This document shows positions 33,406-43,376 of a stretch of DNA of 64,000 nt, one piece after another (position 1 is the first letter of the stretch; each line of letters opens with the position of its first letter). The notes below the pieces were generated by a model. It searched no databases. It saw only the letters and a list, made by a program, of their open reading frames with translations, and was not told the origin of the DNA. Origin of the DNA: DSXH01 sp964532065 (lineage in GTDB: Bacteria > Bacteroidota > Ignavibacteria > Ignavibacteriales > Melioribacteraceae); NCBI GenBank assembly GCA_964532065.1, contig CAZHHG010000008.1, positions 1 to 64,000 of the forward strand, written 5' to 3'. The translations under genes and the position numbers were made by a program.

Positions 33406-34743
33406 TCATATTAAAAACTGGGCAAGTAGAAAAATTACTATTTGCGCAGAGAGTCCTAAAACAACTGTTGATGAAGAGAATACTTTTAAGCTTTTATTCA
33501 CTTCAATTGACGAGAATTTCGTGACCACCCAGAAATAACTATCGTTGGAATGGGAGAAAATCATTGAACCGGCTCCCATTGAAAGGACAACAAGTATAAG
33601 GCCCATTTCTGTTGCTAACTGAAGTTCAGTAAGCATAGGTAATATTATTGATGATGTTGTTATTATCGAAACTGTTGAAGAGCCCTGAGCGGTCTTAAGC
33701 CCAGCAGCTATTAAGAATGGAATGAATATACCTAAGCCCGATCGTGAAAGCTGCTCACCGATTATTGTACCTATACCGGATGCTTTAAGAATCGCGCCAA
33801 ATGCACCTCCTGCAGCCGTTATTAAGAGAATTATTCCCGCATTTTTTATTGAATCTTCCAGCACTGAATGGATGGAGCTAAATTTAAAGTCCGGATTTAT
33901 GAACAAACTAACCGCTAATCCAATTAAAAGAGCAATTGCGGGATCCCCAATAAAATTTATAATGGTAACTATTAATCCCCCGGAACTTATTGAGTACATC
34001 ATGAGAACCGACTTAATGGCTATCAGAAGTATCGGAAGAAATACAGGTAAAAATGATAATAGAGGATTTTTTAACAAAGCTGAATCCGTTTGATTCAAAT
34101 CAGGTTTATTTTCGAATTGAGGTTCATCATTATTTCTTTCTAAAAACTTTATCCAGATAAACCCCACGGCCAAAGCAATCATTGCGATTACAAGACCAAT
34201 CAGCATAAGCTTTCCAATTGATGCGCCTATTATTCCGGCAGCAGCCGTAGCTCCGGGATGCGGCGGTATTAAACAGTGAACCGAGTATAAACTTATACCA
34301 AGCAATGAACCCATTATTGTCATCGATTTACGGGTCCGAGCAGCAACAGATTTATTGAGTGAACTCAAAACAACAAATCCGGAATCGCAAAAAATTGGAA
34401 TTCCAAAAACAAAACCAGTTATAGTCATGGCTAAAGGAGCATTCTTATTTCCGACTTTCTTTAGAATGTACTCGGCCATTGTATATGCGGCACCGGTTTT
34501 CTCAAGAACAAGTCCCAACGTGGTTCCAAAAACTATAATCAATCCAATTGAAGCGAGTGTATTACCAAAACCCTCCTTCAAAACCTGTATTACTTTTTCG
34601 GGCGATAAGCCAGATACCAATCCCATTCCAATTCCGACTAGGATAAGCACATAAAAGGCGTTTACTTTGAATCTCGCGGTCAATAGTATTATCAATACTA
34701 TACTAATTAAGAAGGAAGCTATGATGATGAATTCATTAGTCAT
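33406..34743 (-). CDS. GntP-family gluconate/sugar-acid:H+ symporter
   Basis: A 445-residue inner-membrane protein with about 12 helices. GntP-family features include GIGMGLVSGLSPEKVIQVLKEGFG near the N-terminus, PIFCDSGFVVLSSL, HCLIPPHPGATAAAGIIGAS and the C-terminal AGLKTAQGSSTVSIITTSSII. GntP proteins take up gluconate, other aldonates or hydroxy acids with protons. It lies upstream of the IclR gene, which probably regulates it, and its likely cargo fits the aldolase and dehydrogenase genes downstream. The gene has its own promoter (34763-34792), while the ribosome site is weak. Confidence 0.92.
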   Translation of the reverse strand: MTNEFIIIASFLISIVLIILLTARFKVNAFYVLILVGIGMGLVSGLSPEKVIQVLKEGFGNTLASIGLIIVFGTTLGLVLEKTGAAYTMAEYILKKVGNKNAPLAMTITGFVFGIPIFCDSGFVVLSSLNKSVAARTRKSMTIMGSLLGISLYSVHCLIPPHPGATAAAGIIGASIGKLMLIGLVIAMIALAVGFIWIKFLERNNDEPQFENKPDLNQTDSALLKNPLLSFLPVFLPILLIAIKSVLMMYSISSGGLIVTIINFIGDPAIALLIGLAVSLFINPDFKFSSIHSVLEDSIKNAGIILLITAAGGAFGAILKASGIGTIIGEQLSRSGLGIFIPFLIAAGLKTAQGSSTVSIITTSSIILPMLTELQLATEMGLILVVLSMGAGSMIFSHSNDSYFWVVTKFSSIEVNKSLKVFSSSTVVLGLSAQIVIFLLAQFLI

Positions 34744-34762
34744 AATTTATCTTAAAGAAATT

Positions 34763-34792
34763 AATGTACCATTAATAAAAAAGGCATGTCAA
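34763..34792 (-). promoter_or_regulatory. Sigma-70-type promoter of the GntP-family gene
   Basis: Minus strand: TTGACA (34787-34792), an 18-base spacer, and TACATT (34763-34768). The start site would lie only about 15 bases before the ATG at 34743, so the leader is short, in line with the weak ribosome site. Confidence 0.6.
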
Positions 34793-34799
34793 AAGTAAG

Positions 34800-35020
34800 G
34801 ATTTATTTTAATAATCTTCATTAGCCTTTATGAATATTTTGAAAAAATATATTTCTCGTGGTCGATACAAGCCCAAAGTATATAGCCTCAATCATATTAC
34901 AGAATGATGAACTACTAATTCCCGCTGATAACTATCTGAATTACATAGGCCAAAGTTGATATAGAGAAAGGATAAACATCATTGTTCCAAAGTGAAAGAG
35001 ATTAAAACAAAGGATGTCTG
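34800..35020. other. Intergenic stretch upstream of the GntP promoter
   Basis: No gene, RNA or clear repeat was recognised between the GntP promoter and the repeat copy starting at 35021. It is A/T-rich and has no long open frame. Confidence 0.6.
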
Positions 35021-35167
35021 ATGCTTCGCGGCAAAGTATTTTTTTTCGACTTCCTCAAGCAAGCTTCAGTCGGCGGATAAAAAAACACCCCGAATAATCG
35101 GGGCGTATAATATTTTGCTGAAAGCCAGGGATTAACTTAGTTGACCACCTGTGAGGAGATATTAAAA
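35021..35167. repeat. Dispersed repeat carrying a terminator, copy 1
   Basis: Shares a conserved order with 56874-57009. The block GCTTCGCGGCAAAGTATTTTT (35023 on) comes first, then the GATAAAAAAA tract, then the CCCCGAATAATCGGGG hairpin. A TTTTGC stretch and a degenerate match to the 3' end of tRNA-Ser (GAAAGCCAGGGATT against GGAGAGTCAGGGATT) follow. The tail 35127-35167 also resembles 56819-56862. On the minus strand this would read tRNA end, terminator, tail, as if the unit came from a former tRNA-Ser locus. Confidence 0.6.
35078..35104 (-). terminator. Rho-independent terminator of the T9SS propeller gene
   Basis: On the minus strand CCCCGA-TTAT-TCGGGG is a perfect 6-bp GC-rich stem followed by TG and seven T. 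It lies 75 bases after the stop codon of the gene at 35179-37278, transcribed in the same direction. Confidence 0.85.
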
Positions 35168-35178
35168 GTAACCAAAAT

Positions 35179-37278
35179 TTATTTCATTAAAATCATCTTA
35201 TTTGTTTGAGCAAATTCTTCTGTTTGAATTTTATAAAAATAAATACCACTGGATAATCCCATCGAGTTAAATTCTATTTCATGATTACCAGCTTCCATTT
35301 CTTTATTTACCAACTTTCTCACTTCCCTGCCCATTACATCGTAAACAATGAGCTTCGTGAAAACTGTTTTAGGTAGATTAAATTTTATTCTTGTAGTGGG
35401 ATTAAATGGATTAGGATAATTTTGTAACAAATGAAATGATGTTGTAATATTATCTTTGTCATAATCTATATCTGTTAATATTTCCGAAATGGATCTTTTC
35501 CAGATTCCATAATCTTCCGTACCTGCAAAAAGGTAATCTCCTTTAACAAAAAGAGAGAGAATTATTTTATTATTCAACCCAATTGGTATCCAACTTTGAC
35601 CATAATCTTCTGATATGTAGAGTCCGTTATCACTACCTAAAAATAGATTATTATTACTAATTATTAGAGATCTTGGAATAATTCGATTTAACAGGTTAGA
35701 GCCCGGAGTACCCAGATCAAATTTCCAATCAGTACCATTATTTGTTGAAGTAAAAATAAAACCCGTTTTAGATATCCCTATTATTCTTTCCGCATTAGAA
35801 ACAAATGTGAAGATAAGATCTTTAGGAATATTATTATTTACAACGGTCCAACTAACGCCATCATCATTTGATAGAAATAATTTCTGAGAATAGGTACTAA
35901 CAACGATATTACCCATATTAACAATAAGATCTAATATATATTCATCAGCATTAATGGAATCAAAATTAAGCTTCACCCAACTTGTTCCCAAATCGGTGGA
36001 TTTATATAATTCTTTGGCTGATGCAACAACAAATAAATTGTTTTCATAGACTTTCAAGTGAGTAATATCAGTTTCAGCAATGCCATTTTTTATCTTTATC
36101 CACTCAGTGCCATTGTTCGAAGATGAATATAATCCATTGTTTATCCCAACAAATATTTTTTCTCCAATTACAGCCAGGTTGCGTACTGTTTTATTCGATA
36201 TGCCGTTATTTATTTGAACCCAATTTGCGTCAGACAATTTGAAGACACCGTAATTTGAGCCTAAAAAATAAGTTGTACCACTGAACTGTATTGAATTAAC
36301 AGACACACAATTTATTCCTAGATTAACTGGTGCCCACAAATTACTATTACTTGCAGACATAAAAACACCGCTATTTGTCCCGGCAAAAATTCGTGTTTGA
36401 GAACCTGTTAAAGAGAGTATTTCTAATTCCGATAGGCCATTATTAATTTGTGTCCAATTATTCCCATCATCATTTGAGAAATGAATTCCACCTTCAAGTG
36501 AAACAGCGTATATTCCTTCATCGTTGCTAAAAAGGGATGTTATAAAACTATCTTTAAGTCCGTTGTTAATCTGAACCCAATTCGAACCAAAATCATTTGA
36601 TAAAAATATTCCTCTGTCGCTCCCAGCAAAAATCTTTGACCGAATTGATATAACCGAATAAATCTGAGAATAAATCATCTCATTTGCCAGGTTAATATCT
36701 ACTCCAAAGTATTTGCTGAAATTCCAGATATCTATCCAAGAACTGCCATTATCAGCTGACAATATGATCTTATCACTTCCTCCATAAATAATTATATTAT
36801 TCGGCTTTGGGATTTCCATTTTAAATACCGGTTCACTTTTAATTTTTGTCCAGCTGTCACCATTATTTTTAGATACAAATAGCCCTTCCCTATAACCGAC
36901 ATAAATATCGTCTCCGCTAATTTCAATATCGTTTATCCTTGTGTTTGAATAAGGTAATGACAATCCATTTATTGCCTGAGTCCAGGTGGTTCCATAATCA
37001 GTAGATCTATATACACCTTTTCCCAGCGTACCGATAAATATATTTTCTTCAGAAACTGCTATGGAACGTATGTCCAACATTTCACTACCTAACTGTTCCC
37101 AATTAATATTATTTATAGAGGAACGAAACAATCCCCTTTGCGTTCCAGCATAGATATAATTACCATCCGATGTTAATGCATACACAGTTCCGCCATATGG
37201 GCCATCCATATTAGCCCATTGTGCATTCAGTATATTCGATACAATTAGAAATATTACAAGAAGGATTTTGTTTTTCAT
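35179..37278 (-). CDS. T9SS-secreted sialidase-fold / Ycf48-like beta-propeller protein
   Basis: A 699-residue secreted protein (signal MKNKILLVIFLIVSNILNAQ). It has about a dozen blades of the form SxNNGxxWxxINNGL, for example SNDDGNNWTQINNGLSE and SSNNGTEWIKIKNGIAE, each followed by a strand with an IFAGT or IFVGINNG motif. This is the BNR/Asp-box pattern seen in sialidase-fold and photosystem-assembly (Ycf48-like) propellers. The last 85 residues are a T9SS sorting domain (QNYPNPFNPTTRIKFNLPK to SGIYFYKIQTEEF, final MILMK). No catalytic residues were identified, so a binding or surface role is more likely than sialidase activity. The ribosome site is weak. It sits between the carbohydrate locus and the signalling locus and could belong to either. 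Confidence 0.85.
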   Translation of the reverse strand: MKNKILLVIFLIVSNILNAQWANMDGPYGGTVYALTSDGNYIYAGTQRGLFRSSINNINWEQLGSEMLDIRSIAVSEENIFIGTLGKGVYRSTDYGTTWTQAINGLSLPYSNTRINDIEISGDDIYVGYREGLFVSKNNGDSWTKIKSEPVFKMEIPKPNNIIIYGGSDKIILSADNGSSWIDIWNFSKYFGVDINLANEMIYSQIYSVISIRSKIFAGSDRGIFLSNDFGSNWVQINNGLKDSFITSLFSNDEGIYAVSLEGGIHFSNDDGNNWTQINNGLSELEILSLTGSQTRIFAGTNSGVFMSASNSNLWAPVNLGINCVSVNSIQFSGTTYFLGSNYGVFKLSDANWVQINNGISNKTVRNLAVIGEKIFVGINNGLYSSSNNGTEWIKIKNGIAETDITHLKVYENNLFVVASAKELYKSTDLGTSWVKLNFDSINADEYILDLIVNMGNIVVSTYSQKLFLSNDDGVSWTVVNNNIPKDLIFTFVSNAERIIGISKTGFIFTSTNNGTDWKFDLGTPGSNLLNRIIPRSLIISNNNLFLGSDNGLYISEDYGQSWIPIGLNNKIILSLFVKGDYLFAGTEDYGIWKRSISEILTDIDYDKDNITTSFHLLQNYPNPFNPTTRIKFNLPKTVFTKLIVYDVMGREVRKLVNKEMEAGNHEIEFNSMGLSSGIYFYKIQTEEFAQTNKMILMK

Positions 37279-37357
37279 ATCATGATGATAAGAATGATTT
37301 CTTTCTTGTTAAAGATAAGAAGTGTTATTCTTTTTTCCTTGGAAATAATTCAGCAAA

Positions 37358-37696
37358 TTAATTAAAACTCTTTGCAGCTTCATCCACTGAATTGAACAAT
37401 TCAAAAATACTTAGCAATTTTGTAATCGAAAGGACCCCTTCAACCTTATCAGTAACGCCAGCTAACTTTAATTTACCACCGGCATCTTTAACAGTACTGA
37501 ACGCTCTTACTATATTGCCTATTCCAGAGCTGTTTACATATTTAACATTAGTCAATTCCAGAATAATATTTTTCTTACCGGATTTAAGGTAATCTTCAAT
37601 TTTATTATGAAAATCAACAGCTTCGGGTCCGCCCATTAATTTTCCTGTAAAAGAAATTACCACAGCATTATATAATTCACTTGTATTGTATTTCAT
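37358..37696 (-). CDS. STAS-domain anti-sigma factor antagonist (SpoIIAA/RsbV-like)
   Basis: A 112-residue single STAS domain. The phosphorylation motif VNSSGIGNIVRAF has Ser56 and Ser57 in the position where SpoIIAA/RsbV proteins are phosphorylated by their partner ATPase. A dephosphorylated STAS protein binds the anti-sigma ATPase and releases its target. It is the last gene of the signalling locus in transcription order, directly after the receiver-PP2C protein (37750-38895), which is the likely phosphatase for it. GGGAG sits six bases before the ATG. A second STAS gene at 53818-54174 has a weaker phospho-site, so this one is the better canonical antagonist. Confidence 0.92.
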   Translation of the reverse strand: MKYNTSELYNAVVISFTGKLMGGPEAVDFHNKIEDYLKSGKKNIILELTNVKYVNSSGIGNIVRAFSTVKDAGGKLKLAGVTDKVEGVLSITKLLSIFELFNSVDEAAKSFN

Positions 37697-37749
37697 TTTG
37701 ACTCCCGATTCATTTATTGTTTGTTTACGGATTTATTATAGATCTATCT

Positions 37750-38895
37750 TTATTTTTTAATTACTACAAACGTAACATCATCTTCAAGCTCTTTATTGCC
37801 AAGCCAGTTCGAAACCTCATTTTTAAGCATACTAATAATATCATTACTGTTTTTATTCCCAATATGTAGAAAAGTATCTGACAATCTTTGATATCCATAT
37901 TGCTCATTTCTGTCGTTTTGAATCTCCGGAAAACCGTCGCTTAGAATCAGAATCACATCATCATTATTCATCTCAATTTCCGCAGCAGAGTAATTACTGT
38001 TATTCACTGCACCCAAAGGAAGATTATGACTTCCAATTTCAACAACCTCCTTAACTGCACTTTTATAGAAAAAAATCGGCGGCATTCCGGCGTTCAGTAC
38101 TTTTAATCTATTTCCATTTAAATTGACCATAGCAAATGCAACCATCATGCGACCGACATTTAATGATTTGATTGCATCATTGGCAAGTTTAAAAAATTCT
38201 TCAAGATCATGATGGGATGAATTCGTAATAAAAAGTGTTTTCATAATCGAGACCATTATACCTGCTTTCATGCCATGTCCTGTAGCATCTCCGACAGCAA
38301 TATTAAGCGAGCCGTTGTTTTGCAAGGAGAAGTCGTAATAATCTCCTCCTACCTCGCTTGCAGTTTTCATAAAAGCAGAAATATTAATCCCTTCTATCTG
38401 CGGAATTGTATTAGGAAGCATCGATAATTGCAGAGACCGTGCTTCATCAAGTTCTTTGCGGACAGTAATTAATTCATCTCTGGTTTTCAGAGCTTTTTTA
38501 AATGATGCGAGATTACTTAATGCTTTATCAATTGTAATCTCGAGATCATTAAAATCGATCGGCTTTACCACAAAATCGAAAGCACCCCCGTTCATTGCAG
38601 TCCGTATATTCAAAATATCACCATAAGCAGATACAATTACCGAGTGAAGAAGCGGATTGTTCATTTCTTTTATTTTAGAAAGAAGCGTAAGCCCGTCCAT
38701 TTCAGGCATGTTTATATCAGTGAGAACAAGCTCAATTTTGTTATCGGCAGTTAATTTATTCAGCGCTTGAATACCGTTACCGGCAAATTCAAAGCTGTAT
38801 TTCCCCTGTTTAATCTCTTTCCTGAATTTTTGATTGATGAGGAGCTCCAGATCCGGTTCGTCATCAACAACAAGTATTTTGGGTGCTGTATTCAT
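37750..38895 (-). CDS. Response regulator fused to PP2C (SpoIIE/RsbU-like) phosphatase
   Basis: A 381-residue protein. Residues 5-125 are a CheY-like receiver with VVDDE (Asp11, Asp12), phospho-acceptor Asp60 (LTDINMP) and Lys at VVKPIDF. A short coiled linker follows (KTRDELITVRKELDEARSLQ). Residues of about 165-381 are a PP2C phosphatase with EVGGDYYDF, GDATGHGMKAG, SDGFPE and DDVTFVVI metal motifs. Phosphorylation of the receiver should turn on dephosphorylation of an STAS protein. The upstream gene, three bases away, encodes a six-GAF histidine kinase, its probable partner; the downstream STAS gene is its probable target. No separate Shine-Dalgarno site is visible, suggesting coupling. 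Confidence 0.94.
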   Translation of the reverse strand: MNTAPKILVVDDEPDLELLINQKFRKEIKQGKYSFEFAGNGIQALNKLTADNKIELVLTDINMPEMDGLTLLSKIKEMNNPLLHSVIVSAYGDILNIRTAMNGGAFDFVVKPIDFNDLEITIDKALSNLASFKKALKTRDELITVRKELDEARSLQLSMLPNTIPQIEGINISAFMKTASEVGGDYYDFSLQNNGSLNIAVGDATGHGMKAGIMVSIMKTLFITNSSHHDLEEFFKLANDAIKSLNVGRMMVAFAMVNLNGNRLKVLNAGMPPIFFYKSAVKEVVEIGSHNLPLGAVNNSNYSAAEIEMNNDDVILILSDGFPEIQNDRNEQYGYQRLSDTFLHIGNKNSNDIISMLKNEVSNWLGNKELEDDVTFVVIKK

Positions 38896-38898
38896 ATT

Positions 38899-41800
38899 TT
38901 ATTTTTTATGATTTTTAGGAAGTCTGATAATAAATTCCGTGAACTTACCCTCTTCAGTTTCGAAGAGCAATTCCCCTTTATGCTCTGCAACTACAATATC
39001 ATAGCTAATTGAAAGACCGAGCCCTGTTCCTTTACCTGTCGGTTTGGTAGTAAAGAAAGGAGTAAAAAGTTCCCCTCTTATTTTTTCCGGAATTCCGTGT
39101 CCGTTATCCATAACCCGGATTTCAACAAACGAATCGGACTCAAGTGTTTTGACTCTGATTCTGGCGGGTTCATCAGAGTTCAATTCCATTTTTTTTCTAT
39201 GGGCTTCATAACAGCCGTTGGTAAGAATATTTAAGAATACCCGGCTGATATCCTGAGGAATAACTTCAACTTTACTAATTCCTGAATCGTATTCCTTTTC
39301 AATTTTAATATTGAATGTTCCGTCCTGCGCACGCATTCCGTGATAAACTAGATTAAGATCTTCATCGAGCATTGCATTAATATCTGTAGGCTGTTTTTCA
39401 CCGGTTTTACCTCTTGAATGCTGAAGCATGCTATGAACAATACTGTCGGCACGCTTGCCATGTTCTTTTGTTTTTTCAGCATTCTGTTTAAGAGAAACAA
39501 GAATCTCGTTGAAATTGTCGAGTGCGTCAGTTTCAAGCTTGAGGGAATGTTTATTGAACTCCTCAATCAATTCGTTTACAAGTCCAACGGATAATTCCGA
39601 GAAATTATTAACGAAGTTGAGGGGATTTTTAATTTCATGTGCAATTCCCGCAGTAAGCTGACCGAGTGAGGCGAGTTTTTCCTGTGCAATAAGCTGTTTC
39701 TGTGTAGCTTGAAGATCTTCAAGAGTTTTATTTAATTCTTTATAGGCATTAGCATTATTTATTGCTATTCCGACATGAGCGGCTATTGTCCCGAGAAGGC
39801 GCATATCTCCCTCATTGAAAACATTTTCTGCTTCGGTGCTTTGTACACTAAGGACGCCAATTATTTCACCCCCTACAGGAATTGGAACACCGAGATAGGA
39901 AGCCGAAGGGATTCCAATTCTTTTAATTCCTAATTCTTCACTCTTTTTATTTATTTCTTTATTGATAAGAAGTGGTTTTTTATCCAGTATAATTCTTGAA
40001 GATAATCCAATACCAAGTTTAATTGGCGTTAACTCCTCCCCAAAACAATAAGGAAATTCAATCATTTCATTTTCTTTATCGAGCAGCGCGAGATATACAA
40101 TATTAGCTTTGAAAAGAGCCCGCACTTTTTCACCCACAAGATTTAGAAGTTTATCAATCTCAAGGTGCCCGACAATCGCCTGACTGATACTGTTAACAGT
40201 TCCAAGTTCAGCTGTATGTTTCTTACTGTCATCGAGCAGTCTTAAAGTTTCTTTGAACAGCCGGGCATTCTCCAAAGCAACGCTCATGCTGTTTGAGACA
40301 GTAGTTAGAAGACGGATATCCGATTCCGAAAAAGCATCCTCTCTCTCATAGTTCTCAATCAGTATTAATCCTTTTGCTTCCGTGCCTAATAGAATCGGAA
40401 CCATAATAAGGGATTTACTTACATCGGTGCCAGGTATAGTTGTCTTACCAAAAATTCCCAGTTTTTCTTTTTCCTCCGGAACATTCTTTTTAAGGAGAAG
40501 AGTTTTGCCTGAATCCAGAACATATTTGGAAAGAGGAGTCGGCTTCGATGAATTGATATTAAGTTTCTCTCCATGTTCATATTCATAATAGAAATGAAGA
40601 ATATCATTCTCTTTATCATAAAGCCTAATTCCAAGGTCCTGGAATCCAAGAGCATCTCTGAATTTATCCCCGACAAGATTTATTATCGATTCAATATCCA
40701 TCTCCTGTACAAGTCCCTGTTGAATCGTATTGAGAATGGACAATTCCACATTCCGCTGCTCACTCTCAATAAGCAGCCGTTTTGTTTCTTCGAACAATCT
40801 GGCGTTTTCTAATGCGACGCCCATATTCGATGCGAGAGTCATAAGCAGAACTCCATCTTTCTCGGAATAGAGATTCTGCCTGTCCAAATCCTGTATTGTA
40901 ATAACACCTGTAGTTTTTCCATTATGAATTATTGGGACGCCCAAGAACGATTCGGGCATTTCGCCGTCAAGCACCTGGTCACCGCTATGTTCAATAATTT
41001 CCTGGCTCGATCCAAATATCAGCGGCAGTTGTGTTTCAATTATTTCATTTCTATCAGGATCGATCTCGATCGGTTTATCGAAGTAATACCTCCGGTTTTT
41101 TTCAATCACATATCGATGATGAATTTTATTATCAACCGAGTCATAAGTAGAAATAGATACAACCTGCGCGTTGAAGACTTCTTTAATTTTATCTCCGACA
41201 AGATCAATGATGGACTGGAAATCGAGCTGCTTTGCTAATCCTTCACCAACGCTATTTATAATTTCCAGCTCAGCAGCTTGCTGTTTTGTTTTATCCAGAA
41301 GTTTATTTGTCTCATCAAACAGTCTTGCGTTTTCCAAAGCGACAATCATACTATTTGTCAGCGTGGTAAGAAGTCTTAAATCAGATTCTGAAAATGCATT
41401 TTCTTTATCAACATTTTGCAGACTGACGGATCCTCTAACCAGGTCGCCGGCAATCATCGGGACAAACACAGCAGATTTAGGAGGCTGTCCGGCAGTTACA
41501 CCTGGGCTTCCATATTTTTTGGCAGTTTCAACATAATTCTCTTTTATATCGAGCGGTTTTTTTGTCTCAATAAGTAATTTACTGTTCCAATTAAAAGGTC
41601 TTGGATCTACCTGCTGTCTTTCCCCTTTTTCAATAGCATATTGCCAGTGTTCCAAACCTGTATCGTGATCAAATGTTCTGATTACAAGAGTCTGGGTATC
41701 CGGAAACAAAGCACAGAGACGATCGCCCACCAGATTATAAATGCCATGCATATCAAGTTCTTTTGCCAGACCCTCCTGAACGCTATTGATAACCGAAAGC

Positions 41801-42927
41801 TCGGCCGTACGCTGCTCGGTTTCTTTTAAGAGGCGGTTTGTCTCATCAAATAACCTTGCGTTTTCAAGCGCGACACTCATACTATTAGCAAGAGTGGTTA
41901 AAAGCCGCAAATCAGAATCACTAAATGCATCCTCCTTATCAAGATTCTGCAGACTAATAACACCGGTAACTTCATCACCGGCTATCATTGGTACAAACAC
42001 AAGGGATTTTGCTCTTTCACCAAACAATACAACATTATCATACTTTACAGCTTCCTTCTCCTCATCTCTATTAATTAATAATGGCTTAACAGTATCAATT
42101 ACATGCTTGCGAAATCCTTTCAGCAGGCGGGGTCCAATAAGTGTTCGATCCCCTTTTTCAAAAGAATAGCAGTCTTCAATCATATTGCTTTTCTTATCAT
42201 ACTTAACAATATCAATTACCTGGGCATTAAATATTTCTCTTATTTTCTCCCCGACTAATTCGTAGATACTATTGATATCGAGTTCTTTAGCTAATCCTTC
42301 CTGAACACTATTGATAATTGAAAGTTCAGCGGTTCTCTGTTCGGTTTCATTAAGTAATCTTTTGGTTTCATCAAAAAGTTTAGCGTTTTGTAAAGCAACA
42401 CCCATGTTTGTAACAATAATTGAAAGCAGGCGGACTTTTTCATCATTATAATCATTTTTCTTATAGCTCTGAATGCTCACAACACCAATCACTTTATCGC
42501 CAGCAATGATCGGAACGCCGATATAGGTTTCTGTTTTTTCTTCTTCCGATTGAACAAGAACTCCTAATTTGATGGCTTCCTCAAAGGTGCCATGACATAA
42601 CGGTCTGCCGGATTTAATAATCTTGGATGTTAGTCCTTCGCCAAGCAGGAATGGCTCTGCTTCCTGATAATCGCGATAGAAAGAATATGGAACATGAATA
42701 ATATTTGTTGATTCTTCCAATAAAAGGATTTCGGTTACTTCTGCTTTAAAGATATCTCTTACTTTATCACCGATAATTTTGATTATTGTATCAATACTAA
42801 GCTGTTTTGAAATTGCTTCACTTACACTGCTTATAATCGCAAGTTCTGCTTCCCTTTGAGCCAGCTGTTTTTTCAATAATTCTCTTTCAGATTCAGCCGG
42901 TGCTACTTTTGTTTTATTAACCTTCAT
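38899..42927 (-). CDS. Soluble six-GAF-domain sensor histidine kinase
   Basis: A 1342-residue cytoplasmic kinase with no membrane segment. Six tandem GAF domains of about 165-185 residues each occupy roughly residues 30-1090. Each one is preceded by a helix with the pattern AELxIINSVxEGLAKxLD, and ends in DxRLLxTLxxxMxVALENARLFDET. A HisKA helix follows (LGQLTAGIAHEIKNPLNF, with the phospho-accepting His), then an HATPase_c domain with NGCYEA (N box), DNGHGIP (G1), FFTTKPTGKGTGLGLSI (G2). GAF domains bind small molecules or redox ligands, so the kinase may sum several inputs. Partners are probably the receiver-PP2C protein downstream and the lone receiver upstream (42973-43338). AAGGATTATAA precedes the ATG. 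Confidence 0.94.
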   Translation of the reverse strand: MKVNKTKVAPAESERELLKKQLAQREAELAIISSVSEAISKQLSIDTIIKIIGDKVRDIFKAEVTEILLLEESTNIIHVPYSFYRDYQEAEPFLLGEGLTSKIIKSGRPLCHGTFEEAIKLGVLVQSEEEKTETYIGVPIIAGDKVIGVVSIQSYKKNDYNDEKVRLLSIIVTNMGVALQNAKLFDETKRLLNETEQRTAELSIINSVQEGLAKELDINSIYELVGEKIREIFNAQVIDIVKYDKKSNMIEDCYSFEKGDRTLIGPRLLKGFRKHVIDTVKPLLINRDEEKEAVKYDNVVLFGERAKSLVFVPMIAGDEVTGVISLQNLDKEDAFSDSDLRLLTTLANSMSVALENARLFDETNRLLKETEQRTAELSVINSVQEGLAKELDMHGIYNLVGDRLCALFPDTQTLVIRTFDHDTGLEHWQYAIEKGERQQVDPRPFNWNSKLLIETKKPLDIKENYVETAKKYGSPGVTAGQPPKSAVFVPMIAGDLVRGSVSLQNVDKENAFSESDLRLLTTLTNSMIVALENARLFDETNKLLDKTKQQAAELEIINSVGEGLAKQLDFQSIIDLVGDKIKEVFNAQVVSISTYDSVDNKIHHRYVIEKNRRYYFDKPIEIDPDRNEIIETQLPLIFGSSQEIIEHSGDQVLDGEMPESFLGVPIIHNGKTTGVITIQDLDRQNLYSEKDGVLLMTLASNMGVALENARLFEETKRLLIESEQRNVELSILNTIQQGLVQEMDIESIINLVGDKFRDALGFQDLGIRLYDKENDILHFYYEYEHGEKLNINSSKPTPLSKYVLDSGKTLLLKKNVPEEKEKLGIFGKTTIPGTDVSKSLIMVPILLGTEAKGLILIENYEREDAFSESDIRLLTTVSNSMSVALENARLFKETLRLLDDSKKHTAELGTVNSISQAIVGHLEIDKLLNLVGEKVRALFKANIVYLALLDKENEMIEFPYCFGEELTPIKLGIGLSSRIILDKKPLLINKEINKKSEELGIKRIGIPSASYLGVPIPVGGEIIGVLSVQSTEAENVFNEGDMRLLGTIAAHVGIAINNANAYKELNKTLEDLQATQKQLIAQEKLASLGQLTAGIAHEIKNPLNFVNNFSELSVGLVNELIEEFNKHSLKLETDALDNFNEILVSLKQNAEKTKEHGKRADSIVHSMLQHSRGKTGEKQPTDINAMLDEDLNLVYHGMRAQDGTFNIKIEKEYDSGISKVEVIPQDISRVFLNILTNGCYEAHRKKMELNSDEPARIRVKTLESDSFVEIRVMDNGHGIPEKIRGELFTPFFTTKPTGKGTGLGLSISYDIVVAEHKGELLFETEEGKFTEFIIRLPKNHKK

Positions 42928-42972
42928 TTATAATCCTTATTTATAATAAGAATAGATGATAAAATTTCTTAA

Positions 42973-43338
42973 TTAGGGAAGCACTTTTTCTTTGAGTTGA
43001 TCGAAATTAATCGGTTTTGTCATATAGTCGTCGCATCCGTATTCTAACGCTTTTTCATAATTATTCTGGTCGCCATAGGCTGTAATCATAGCTACTTTTA
43101 ATTCAGGATAATTGTCTTTTATCCATTTCAGAAGTTCAAGTCCATTAATACCCGGCATGTTGATATCGGAAAGTATCTGTTTAACCTCACCAGGCCCATT
43201 CGATTTAAGATAATCCTGAGCTTCCTCCCCCGAAAAAGCAAATAGGAAAGCAAGCTTACCGGATTTTATTTCTTTACGGAATGTCTGCTCAAAAAGTAAT
43301 TTCACGTCCTGTTCGTCATCCACAACCATAATTTTCAT
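42973..43338 (-). CDS. Single-domain response regulator (CheY-like)
   Basis: A 121-residue stand-alone receiver. MVVDDEQD supplies the acidic pocket (Asp7, Asp8), Asp58 in LSDINMP is the phospho-acceptor, and the C-terminal TKPINF supplies the conserved Lys. It shares the FRKEIKxGK insertion with the receiver of the protein at 37750-38895, so they are close relatives. It has no output domain and could be a phosphate sink for the downstream six-GAF kinase or act on a PP2C partner by binding. AAAGGATAATGCT precedes the ATG. Confidence 0.93.
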   Translation of the reverse strand: MKIMVVDDEQDVKLLFEQTFRKEIKSGKLAFLFAFSGEEAQDYLKSNGPGEVKQILSDINMPGINGLELLKWIKDNYPELKVAMITAYGDQNNYEKALEYGCDDYMTKPINFDQLKEKVLP

Positions 43339-43376
43339 AGCATTATCCTTTCAATAATTAGTAATAAGTTTTATTA

